A stretch of 64,000 nucleotides of DNA from positions 65,751,101-65,815,100 of the forward strand of contig NC_080428.1 in the NCBI RefSeq assembly GCF_029873635.1, written 5' to 3'. A program made the translations under genes and the position numbers. The notes below the pieces were generated by a model, which searched no databases, had not been told where the DNA came from, and worked only from the letters and a program-made list of their open reading frames with translations. Shown here piece by piece: positions 49,101-57,691 of this stretch. Source of the stretch: Malania oleifera. Lineage: Eukaryota; Streptophyta; Magnoliopsida; Santalales; Ximeniaceae. Positions within the stretch are counted from its first letter, which is position 1, and the number at the start of each line of letters is the position of its first letter.

Positions 49101-52100
49101 GGGGTATAAGCTGTGGGACTTAGTGGCAAATAAGGTTGTGATCAGTAGAGATGTAGTCTTTGATGAGAAGGTTATGGTGAAGCGTACTCAAGAGTTTGAT
49201 GAACAAAAACAAGAGCCAGAAAGCTGGGGCAGTGATGAACACATTGTGCAGGTGGAGTTGGAAGCTCAGGGCAACGAAAATGATTATGGTCCCGTGGTTG
49301 CAGAGAGCTCTAGCTTGGGAAACCAGCAAGTTGACGATATTCCTATACGGAGATCCAGACGCATTATCAGGCCTCCATCAAGGTATGGTTTTGATGAGTT
49401 AGTATCTTATGTTTTCCTTATTTGTTGCAACGATCCAACTTCTTTTCAAGAGGCGGTGCACGACCAGGAGAAAGATAGGTGGATGGAAGCAATGATTGAG
49501 GAAATGGAATCACTGCATAAGAACAAAACTTGGGAGTTGGTGGAGCTTCCAAATGGGAAGAGACCTATAGGTTGCAAATGGGTGTATAGGAAGAAGGAGA
49601 CAATATCAGAAAAGGAAGGTGAGAAGTTCAAAGCACAGTTGGTGGCAAAGGGATACTCACAAAAGAAGGGGATAGATTATGATGAGCTCTTTTCTCTAGT
49701 GGTCCGACATACTTCTATTAGAATTGTGTTGGGGTTGGTAGCTCATTTCAATCTTCATTTGGAACAAATGGATGTAAAAACGGCGTTTCTTCATGGTGAC
49801 TTGGAGGAACAAATTTACATGGTACAACCGAAGGGATTCATTGAACCAGAAAAAGAAAATTTTGTTTGCAGGTTGAAGAAATCTCTTTATGGGCTGAAAC
49901 AGTCTCCAAGGCAATGGTATAAATGGTTTGATTCCTATATGATGAAGATTGGCTACAAACGGTGTGAGTATGACTGCTGCGTATATGTGAATAAACTTGA
50001 TAATGACTCACTTATTTTCTTGTTATTGTATGTCGATGATATGTTGATAGTTGCAAGAGATTTAACTAAGGTGAATCAGTTAAAGGACTTGTTGCATAAG
50101 GAATTTGACATGAAGGATCTTGGTTCAGTCAAGAAAATACTTGGGATGAAGATTTGCCGTGACAGGACTACAGGGAGATTATGGTTATCTTATGGCGATT
50201 ATGTGCAGAAGGTGTTGGAGAGGTTTAGCATGACTGATGCAAGACCAGTGTATACACCTCTAGCGAATCATTTTAAATTGTCTACTACAGATTGCCCAAG
50301 TTCGGATGAGGAAATTCAGGACATGTCAAAGGTCCCCTATACTAATGTTGTGAGAAGTTTAATGTATGCCATGATATGTACGAGGCCAGATTTGGCGCAT
50401 GCGGTAAGCGTGGTGAGCAAGTTCCTCTCTAATTCAGGAAGACTACATTAGGAAGCCGTCAAATGGATACTTAGATACTTGCAGGGTATATCAGGATATG
50501 ACATCATGTTCGGAAAGCAATAGGGTTGTCTTTCAGTTATGGAGTTTGTTAATGTAGATTATGTTGGAGATATGGATGGCAGAAGGTCTACAACGGGATA
50601 TGTGTTTACCCTTGTAGGAGGACTGGTATGTTGGAGATCCATGGTACAATCTCTTGTTACATTGTCCACGACTGAGGCAGAATATATTGCAGTTGTCAAA
50701 GCTGCAAAGGAGGCCTTATGGCTTACTGGTTTAGTCAGAGAGCTGGGGTTACAGTAAGATGGTGTGGTGCTGCATTGTGATAGTTAGAGTGCCATTTACT
50801 TGTAAGATGATTGGTATGTTGGAGACCATGGTACAGTCTCTGGTTACATTGTCCACGACGGAGGCGAAATATATGGCAGTTGCCGAAACTGCAAAGGAGG
50901 CCTTATGACTTACTAGTTTACTCAAAGAGCTGGGGTTACAGAAAGATGGTGTGGTGCTGCATTGTGATAGTCAGAGTGCCATTTACTTGGTGAAGAATCA
51001 GATATACCATGCTAGGACCAAGCACATTGATGCGAGGTTCCACAGGGTTCGGGAATTGATTGCTTCAAGTGAACTTATGTTGGTGAAAGTTCACACATCT
51101 GATAATGCAGCAGATATTCTAATCAAATTAGTTATTTCAGAGAAGTTCAAGCATTGCTTGGACTTACTCCATGTCTCCAAGTGATAGAAGGGATACATAC
51201 CCAACCAAGCGTTTTTAAATTCAAAGTGAAGCAGTTCATGTTTTTGAGATTCTCCTAAGAGGCGTATAATTGCCAAGGTGAAGATTGTTATTTGTGGCTT
51301 TTATACTTTTGTTTTGATAAGCAAAGAAGGAAGGAGGAAAAACATGAAGGGGGCAGCACAGTAGGACTCGTCGGCAAAGGGCCTATGCTCGTCGATGAGG
51401 GAACAACAGAGGTTCGTCGACGAAGGCTCTAAAGGTCGTCGACGAACAATTACTGAGAGCAGGAAATTTCAGACTTTTGGCTTCGTCGACGAGAGCCCTG
51501 TATTCATCGACGAAGGTTCTTTTTGGTCTCGTTGATGAAGCTCTGTGTTCGTCGACGAGAGGTGCCTGGGCTGCGGCAGTTTTTCTGAACTTTGAATTTT
51601 TGAACGTTGGGTGGTTGGGCAAATGGGGGGAAACCTCCGAGGAACCTCTATATATGTCATCTGGACATATTTTGAGAGAGAGAGAGAGAGTGATCATTAG
51701 AGAAGTGTATTGTGTACATTTTGATTTCCTTAGTGAAATTCGTGTATCATTGCTTCCGTGGATGTAGGTTTTGCCGAACCACGTAAATCTTTGTGTTGAT
51801 CTTGTTCTGGTTATGTGTGTTTTTTACGTTCACTTGTTGTTTATTCCGCTGCGCATCTTCATTGTACGATCCATATCACAACATCTTAGTCAGTTGATCC
51901 ATCGCTAAAGTAAAATTATTAGGACTCAAAGATGATCCTTGATGTACACCTATTGTGATTGGAAATTCTTTAGTCTCTCCACTTATAGTCCTTACATTAG
52001 TCATTGCTCCATCGTACATATCCTTAATGACATCAGTACACATACTACATGCATTTTTTTTTTTTAAAACCCACCATAGAACTTCCCTAGATACTGTATC

Positions 52101-53487
52101 ATACGCTTTCTCTAAGTCAATAAATACTATATGCAAGTCACTCTTTTTTTTCCTAAACTTTTCTATTAATCTTCTTAAAATATATATAGCTTTTCTAGTA
52201 GATCTCCTAGGCATAAAACCAAAATGATGTTTTGAGACTTTCGTTTTTAGTCTTAATCTTTGTTCAACTATCCTCTCCCACAATTCTTTGTATGACTCAT
52301 AAGCTTAATTCCCCAATAGTTATTACAATTTTGAATATCTCTTTTATTTTTGTATATAGGTATTAAAGTGTTTTTTCTCCATTCATCTAGCATTTTCTTT
52401 GTTTTTATAATTGTGTTAAATAAATTAGTTAACCATATAATCCAGTTATCACCTAAGCATTTCCAAACTTCAATTGAGATGTTATTTGGTCCTATAGCTT
52501 TTCCATTTTTCATCATTAGTGCAAACTGCAAACTAAACTTCATTAACTCTAATCTTGCGAATAAATCTCATATTTTTGGTCTTCTCCTCATTTGTCAATT
52601 TTAAATTTAAGTCTTCTATTTTGTTTTCATTAAATAGCTTACTATAGTAACTTCACCATCTTTCTTTTATATCTTCTTCCTTAACCAAGACAATATTATC
52701 CTCAATTTTTATATATTTTACATTACCTAAGTCCTTTCTCTTTCTTTCTCCAGCTCTGAGAAGTTTAAATATATCTCTGTCCCCTTCTTTTGTATCTAAT
52801 CTATCATAAAAATTATTAAATGATCTATGTTTAGCTTCACTAACGGCTTTTTTTGCATCTTTTTTGGCCTCAGTTTACTTTTCAAAGTTATCTATGTTTC
52901 TACATTTTTGTCATGTTTTATACCAAATTCTTCACAAACCATTTTTTTTTTCCTTAAAAAATTTACAGTCTGAAAAAAAAGAAGAAGTTATTTTCCCATG
53001 CATAGAAAGAAAAAAAAAATTTCTTGTCTGTTTATTGCACAAGTACTTCAATGAATGGATCAAAACAAGCTTGGAAGTTTGAGAGACTCTCTGCTCTTAC
53101 TTCCTAACTCTTTGCTCTCTAGGATTTGGGGTTGTGAGTGTGGGTAGTGTTTTTGGGGGAGAGAGAGAACTCCTCTCCTTTGTCAGCCCCTTTTATAGCC
53201 ATGTCTCCTGCAATCTTTACAAAAATCTTGCATGATCTTCATAATTAATGGGGGTTTTTTTTCTTTTTTACACTCTCAAGCAGGCAGCTCTCTCTTAAAC
53301 TCCCTCTTTATTTTTCATCCCCTTAACATTGGAATCATCTGGGGGTATTCTTTGGCCATCAGAACTTTGTCACCTGCCACCTCTCATGCTTGAGCTTCCT
53401 AGGGATTGCTTGTTCTCCTTTTTGTGCTCTGTCTAGAGGCATCCATAGCAGAAAAAGAACCCGTCTTACAAACTGCAAGAGAAATGC

Positions 53488-53552
<65 letters not shown>

Positions 53553-54063
53553 CGAGACTTATTATTTATGAGAATATATTTACCAAACTCAATAATATAT
53601 CAAAATCATTCAGCTCAAACTGTTTCTTTTCCACTATAGTTTAACTAAATAAAGTAGCTTGTTTCACCTCTCAGGGATGCTGTAGCTAACGGAAGAATAT
53701 CATCATTAACTGCTGAAAGTATACTTATGAAAGTATCTGCAACTAGATATAATGAACTAATGTAAAAATGGATTTATGTAGGACATTGTGTTTCACACAA
53801 TTTTTTTCCTGAAGTAATTTTTGCATCTCTTCATCAGGAAATGCTTCAAAAATGCTCTGAGCCTCCCGCTAAAACAATAGGTTGTTGTCAATGATCATTG
53901 TTGAATTTTTTTATACAAATTTTTTTTAAAAAAAATCTTTTGATTTATTTGGTGACAGCAAACTGCTTTAGTTTTTCCTGGAAGCTGCTTTCTAGAACAT
54001 GGGTAGACTCTATGGCCCAGTTTATCTGATGTTATGCAATAGCAATAGTTTGTTGGCAAAATG

Positions 54064-54142
<79 letters not shown>

Positions 54143-55358
54143 CATGAGCATGATAAAACTTAGACTAGCTGAACCATTTCCTGATTTTTTTCCTCCTTGA
54201 AGCTTTAAATCAGCCCTAATGATTTCGATAATCATGCTTAGCTGAGTTCATTAAATTCTTATGGGCAGAGGCATGGCTTATCTTCACAATGAGCCCAATG
54301 TTATAATTCATCGAGACCTAAAGCCAAGGTGAGTTGATTACTATGTTGGTGGGCATATAATATTGTTATTGTTTAATTTGTGGACAATATTTTTCCTGCA
54401 ATAATTATATTTAATTATTTATCTATTGTGGCTCTCTCCCCCGCTCTCATTGGGAAGACATAGCTGACGTTGATTTTGTCCCTGTGTTTGTGCCTGGTCA
54501 AATAATAATGTTAGGAATGTTCTTCTAGTCAACTCCAGCGCAGATCATTTGAAGGTTGGAGACTTTGGACTAAGCAAACTAATCAAAGTTCAGAATTCTC
54601 ATGATGTGTACAAAATGACCGGGGAGACTGGAAGCTGTGAGCATCTTTCTTGTAAATTTTCATTTTTTAAAAAATATTTTGTATTTAAATTATTAATTCT
54701 TGTCTTTTCATGGAATACAACAAAAGACCGGTACATGGCACCTGAAGTTTTCAAGCACCGGAAGTATGACAAAAAGGTTGACGTATTCTCCTTTGCAATG
54801 ATTCTGTATGAGGTAATTTAATTTCCACAATAACTGGGATGCACATACAAAGCCTTAAAAGATGACCAATTAACATCCTCAATTGATGCCAGATGCTTGA
54901 AGGGGACCCGCCATTGTCAAACTATGAACCTTATGAAGCAGCTAAATATGTGGCAGAGGGGCATAGACCTATTTTTCGTGCAAAAGGATATATTCCCGAA
55001 CTGAGAGAGTAAGTGTTTCTTTGGATTGTTTTTAAATCCACTAAAAAGTCTCTGTTTGTTCTGTGCACATGCATAAGCCTGCCCATGAATCAAGCTCAAA
55101 ACGACAGTTGGTAAGCTAAAACTCTGGTAGTGTTGCATATAACATTGAATGTGGGTGCAACTGAGAGACTATTATGTACTGGATGATTAAATGACCAGGA
55201 TGCTAATTCGTAGGCTATTTGAAATTTTCAGTTTAACAGAACTGTGCTGGGCTGCTGACATGAACCAGAGACCACCTTTCTTGGAAATTCTCAAGAGGCT
55301 TGAGAAGATTAAGGAAATTCTACCATCAGATCATCACTGGAACATTTTTAATGCGTGA
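28655..55358 (+). CDS. VIK: VH1-interacting kinase (VIK)-like ankyrin/Raf-like protein kinase
   Basis: Eleven exons: 28655-28957, 30937-31011, 40790-40906, 41608-41702, 42599-42719, 42862-42941, 54269-54328, 54515-54636, 54727-54812, 54893-55008, 55232-55358. All introns are GT-AG and give 433 aa, close to Arabidopsis VIK. Residues about 33-126 hold ankyrin repeats (RTPLHVASLHGWIDVAKCL). The kinase spans about 158-425: GKGSFG loop 164-169, VAVK Lys184, HRDLKP 278-283, DFG 300-302, APE 329-331. All catalytic residues are present. It is a Raf-like (MAPKKK group C, integrin-linked-kinase-like) soluble kinase. In Arabidopsis VIK binds the VH1/BRL2 receptor kinase and phosphorylates the tonoplast sugar transporter TMT1. 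Start 28655 is chosen because it aligns with the known N terminus; an in-frame ATG at 28562 would add 31 residues. Introns 1, 2 and 6 are greatly enlarged. Confidence 0.96.
29722..30612 (+). repeat. Diverged tandem triplication in VIK intron 1
   Basis: Three units start near 29722, 30041 and 30281 and end near 30612 (about 319, 240 and 330 bp). Each carries in order GGA(C)AGATTTTTT, AATCAAATGAAAT, TTAA(C/G)AACCTT, ACAATATCCA-like, TTCATGAGTCA-like, and TTTCAAATTTTGGTGGACRCTT followed by a TTGGAGCTTG-like end. No coding sequence or terminal repeats. The divergence suggests an old event. Confidence 0.75.
31875..31978. repeat. Recent 53-bp tandem duplication
   Basis: TTCAAATTTTGATCTCCGTC begins two almost identical units, ending in CAACAAGCAATTGACTT each time. 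There are only about two differences, so the event is young compared with the surrounding intron. Confidence 0.85.
32015..32695. mobile_element. hAT-type MITE with perfect 8-bp target duplication
   Basis: The left end CACGGTCTTAAATTTCGAT and the reverse complement of the right end, CATGGTCTTAAATTTCAAT, form terminal inverted repeats that begin CA and match the hAT CAnGG form. ATCATACC is repeated exactly at 32007-32014 and 32696-32703, the 8-bp size made by hAT transposases. The 681-bp interior is AT-rich and rich in ATTTCGA phrases, without a transposase, so it is non-autonomous. Confidence 0.88.
33800..36340 (+). mobile_element. Ty3/gypsy retrotransposon fossil
   Basis: Broken pieces of gag and pol on the + strand. 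The part around 34090-34540 resembles a retrotransposon gag (IDYCIKLDLPSLNRKIW form). The part around 35330-35670 resembles integrase with its zinc-binding and core regions (LSGHLSRDKMVA, PWEDISMDFILGL). The part around 35790-36330 resembles the integrase C-terminal end (SGPYKILKRLMT, LPSMLRIF-like). A minus-strand LTR (34897-35154) lies between the gag-like and integrase-like parts. The element is badly decayed, with many breaks, no clear LTRs of its own and much of pol missing, so it is old. Confidence 0.75.
34897..35154 (-). mobile_element. Short LTR on the minus strand
   Basis: The + strand runs TGTAGGACAG...CCTAAAACA. Read on the - strand the LTR has TATAAATACTT near 35055 and is followed by TTGGTATGAGAGC (34879-34891), a good match to the tRNA-iMet primer-binding site. 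It is 258 bp. It looks like one LTR of a small element inserted within the gypsy fossil. A second LTR was not identified. Confidence 0.55.
37752..40465 (+). mobile_element. LTR retrotransposon, internally reduced Ty3/gypsy-like
   Basis: Two direct repeats start TGTAGGACAAGAAG: about 37752-38144 and 40069-40465, roughly 10% different by eye plus indels. Each ends near GCATCA. The 5' one is followed by TGGTATTGGAGCC, a primer-binding-site form. The 3' one is preceded by the purine tract AGGGGAGAG. TTTTGTG occurs on both outer flanks, fitting a target duplication within a base of the ends. The interior is only 1.9 kb. It starts pyrimidine-rich and non-coding, and carries a broken gypsy protease-end segment around 39480-39780 (LRPEPHPKPYNIS, VWCDIISMNIGH forms). 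Most of pol is absent. The element is old and dead. Confidence 0.8.
38395..38595. repeat. TCT/CT-rich low-complexity stretch and poly(A)
   Basis: A (TTC)n run near 38390-38413, part of a long pyrimidine-rich leader of the LTR element, and a poly(A) tract at 38567-38585. The 147-codon Ser-rich frame here is due to composition. Confidence 0.8.
45130..45205. repeat. C-rich tract with a small direct repeat
   Basis: CAATACCTCAACTCGTATAT occurs twice, each followed by a C-run of up to about 24. The tract is a possible G-quadruplex or i-motif former and is prone to length error. Confidence 0.85.
46539..47039 (+). repeat. 5' LTR of the Tork-like copia element
   Basis: Starts TGTTATTTGTGGC and ends CATATCACAACA. 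U3 carries TCGTCGACGA palindromes (46621, 46712 and degenerate copies). A TATA-like CTCTATATATG lies near 46809. U5 contains GCCGAACCACGTAAAT. About 100 bp shorter than the 3' LTR, mostly because of fewer palindrome units. Confidence 0.95.
51286..51883 (+). repeat. 3' LTR of the Tork-like copia element
   Basis: Same ends as the 5' LTR. Four exact TCGTCGACGA copies (51414, 51436, 51483, 51549) plus degenerate ones. It is preceded by a purine-rich tract (AAGGTGAAGAT). Confidence 0.95.
53485..53550. repeat. Compound (CT)n(AT)n microsatellite
   Basis: A CT run at about 53489-53513 passes directly into an AT run to about 53549. Confidence 0.95.
54065..54140. repeat. (AT)n microsatellite grading into (TATATG)n
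   Basis: About 24 AT repeats followed by four TATATG units, 130 bp upstream of VIK exon 7. Confidence 0.95.
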
Positions 55359-55800
55359 CCTGAAAAATTTTTTGTTGGCCCCCATGCTTCTGTATTTAAA
55401 TGTGCGGAAGGGGTCGTGAATGGACTCACTGCATCGTGTAAGTTTGTTGGAGTAATTGCTATTGCTATGGCAGGTTGATACTTCCTGGTTTCTTCAAAAC
55501 TCCAAAAGCCCCATCAGGTTTGGTCTTGTCTTTTAAGGGTCGTACCCTAATTGACGTATTTAAAGACGTTCAGAATTTTGACCAGCATTTCCTCCTTTTG
55601 TTTCTCTTCTGTAATTCATTTGTGCTTCCAGGTGATTGTTGTAAGCCAGAATAGGCAGCATTCTTGCATCCTCGAATATCGCATAGTTCTTTACTCAAAA
55701 CAGAGGGACTGTGTTCCAGTATTTTCCTTTTTCTTTTGTAAAGTTGATTTGCAAAAGTTTATGTTGATGTTTTGGAAACCTTGAATATTTTATAGCATCT
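55359..55800 (+). terminator. VIK 3' UTR region
   Basis: Follows the TGA stop. T-rich sequence and TTGAATATTTTATAGC near 55782 fit a plant 3' end, but no single polyadenylation signal stands out. A 77-codon frame here is unlikely to be translated. Confidence 0.4.
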
Positions 55801-56007
55801 TGTTACTGTGGAAAATTTTCAGTTTGTTAATATTCTCTAGCTGTGGTACAGTGGTCTCTTGGGAAGCCAAATGAATATTTTTTAATTGGTCAAGTTGGGT
55901 AAGGTTGCTCCTTTATGACTGGTTGGTCAGCCTCCTCCGTCCCTTGGTACCAACAAGGGTAGCACAGGAATATTGTTCCTTGGGATTGGCTTTGGCCTTT
56001 CCTGCGC

Positions 56008-56080
56008 AGCTTAGGTGGAGGGCGAGAAGGCCTCCTTCCAGGGGCCCGAACCATTAGTGAGATACCACTTTGGAAGAGCT
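56008..56080 (+). pseudogene. rrn26: Nuclear fragment of mitochondrial 26S rRNA (NUMT)
   Basis: The phrases CTTAGGTGGAGGGCGAGAAG, GCCTCCTTCCAGGGGCCCGA and CCATTAGTGAGATACCACTT closely follow plant mitochondrial rrn26 (...GGTGGAGGGCGAAGAAGGCC..., ...CAGTGAGATACCACTCTGG...), with several substitutions and small gaps. Sequence left of 56000 and right of about 56090 does not fit the rRNA as I recall it. It is therefore a short transferred piece, not a working rRNA gene. Identification is from memory. Confidence 0.7.
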
Positions 56081-56089
56081 GGGTTCGAA

Positions 56090-57691
56090 TTCAAAGAAAG
56101 AACTCTCTACATAAAAGTAGAAGTACGACCGTGAACACTTTGATGACTCTATAAAGCGAAAAGCCTTGTGGCCCGAGGATGTCCTTTCTAGTAAGTTAGG
56201 TTATATAAATAGTCCACTTTATTCAATGCCATTTGCCTATTCATTGTTCAAGTTTTTTAATTTATAAATTATGTAATTATTTACATGGTATATAAATTAA
56301 GTATTATTTGTGCTGCATCTATCAAAAGCAATAATAATAATAATATGCACAATTCATATGATTAAATAGATGAACGTGTAAGTTCTATATGTTGAATTCT
56401 ACAAGATTTCATTCCTCACTTGTGCTATGTGTTAAAAATACGAACATGTTAAAGGTGTAGAAAATTGTTTTGGGTAAAGTATTGCTCGAGTTGTTTATAT
56501 AAAATAATTCTTTTACAGGCTGACCTTAATAATAATATTTTGTTTCGAGAACATATTTTTATATATTACATATATAAAACAAGTAGTGCAAATGTAGATA
56601 AAGATGTAATGAGGAAGAAGATAAATCATTTTTAATATGTATATTTTTACGGGAGGATGCACTGCATTTTTTATTAGAGCTTCCTTTCTATGTGCTTTTT
56701 TTTTTTATTTATTCATGGGAGGATGTCATATTTCCTTTTTGTACATTGTTTCTTCTTTAATTAAATATCTTCTTTATATATATAATCATAGATTTAAAAC
56801 ATAGTTCATAGACATAAATGCAAAGAATTGATATTGCTCCTATGAACAAATGAACGTTTTTTTTTTTCACCAAATTTAGTTTATCTTACCTGTGGAGAGA
56901 AGTTACAATTTACTCTACATATATTGAGATTTTCACTTGTAAGGCACATGCATCTTATGAAAATTAAATGACTACAAATAAACTATTATTTTTTAAAAAA
57001 AAAATACTTCTAAATTTTCAAAATACATTATAAATGTCCACCACATAATGACAGTCTCTTTGTATATATCCTTCAAAATTAGTAAAATTATGAAAGACAT
57101 CACTAATTAGTTTAAAATGAATGTGAATTAATTCTATATAACTATATATTACAAGGTTCCAAAAAATAAGAATTAAAATTTTCTAGATATAATATTTATG
57201 TCCCACTTTGTAACGTTCATTGCACCAATAGCCGTTGGATATTTCTTCAACATACATTTAGACAATTGACATATTCACAAATTTAAAAAAAAAAAACATT
57301 TATAATACTAGACAATTCTTGGACACTTTTCTATGGACAGACATTCCTACAAGATTTTATTTACGTAATATGTTTTAGATGTGTTAGTATATGATTTTAT
57401 TTTATTTCGTTCATAAACATGATAATTACCAACAACAAAAAAAAAGTACTACAAATTTAAGTTTTTATTTTTTACAAAAAACAATGATAATAAAGTGTTG
57501 ACATTTTCAATAAGCAATCATATTGAGAATTTTCACAAATTTTAAAGGAACGAAGAAAATTTACTTATATTTGTTGCCATCAAAATTCATTGAATCGATT
57601 TGCATTCTCAATCAGAGGACCTAGGGTGGGGTATACTAGGAATTTCTCCGATACTTAAATTAAGCATAGAAAAATTAAGTAAGAGTGAATA
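56090..57691. other. AT-rich intergenic sequence
   Basis: Very AT-rich with poly-T/A tracts. No coding, RNA or clear element structure. It ends at the start of the copia LTR. Confidence 0.6.

Larger units (their letters stand above)
46539..51883 (+). mobile_element. Ty1/copia retrotransposon, Tork (Tnt1-like) lineage, both LTRs present
   Basis: LTRs lie at 46539-47039 and 51286-51883, flanked by a perfect TCTTA target duplication (46534-46538, 51884-51888). The primer-binding site is TGGTATCAGAGC at 47043-47054. Parts in order: gag (from 47064, FDGTENFGFWQRRVKDIL, with CCHC knuckle CYKCGKKRHVKLEC near 47755), protease (DSACSYHMTPN near 47938), integrase (about 48300-49150, TPQQNGVAERMNKTLADRA), RT (about 49450-50440, LLLYVDDMLIVA) and RNase H (about 50540-51180). 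The residue pattern is close to tobacco Tnt1. The coding region is broken in roughly five or more places, so it is a fossil. LTRs differ by roughly 6% by eye, suggesting an insertion a few million years old. Confidence 0.95.
45708..52994 (-). mobile_element. 5'-truncated RTE-clade LINE, split by a copia element
   Basis: The - strand carries RTE-type reverse transcriptase from right to left: EAKKDAKKAVSEAKHRSF near 52850, KAIGPNNISIEVWK near 52500, FIDLEKAYDTVSREVLWW near 52100, GVHQGSSLSP near 51945; then, beyond the copia insert, MLFANGIVLIDETRG near 46480. The 3' tail is (TTG)n at 45708-45735. CCCATGCAT(G/A)G flanks the whole at 45697-45707 and 52995-53005, a likely target duplication. Without the copia insert it is about 1.9 kb. 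Stops and frameshifts show it is inactive. It is antisense to the host gene. Confidence 0.85.
42942..54268 (+). other. VIK intron 6 (11.3 kb) with nested transposons
   Basis: Donor GCCAG|GTACTT, acceptor GGGCAG|AGGCAT. It splits the kinase domain just before GMAYLHNEP. Order inside: AT-rich and unclassified DNA (42942-45696), an RTE LINE on the - strand split by a copia element on the + strand (45708-52994), then AT-rich DNA with two dinucleotide repeats. 43640-45100 looks like old repeat DNA but shows no domain I can name. Confidence 0.9.

Noticed and set aside
53390-53644. Frames of 77 and 84 codons with Ser-Leu and Tyr-Ile repeats
   Set aside because: Translation of a CT/AT microsatellite.
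54032-54235. 67-codon - frame with Tyr/Thr/Ile repeats
   Set aside because: Translation of an AT microsatellite.
56078-56095. tRNA T-arm-like GGGTTCGAATTCAA
   Set aside because: No acceptor, D or anticodon arm can be fitted around it.
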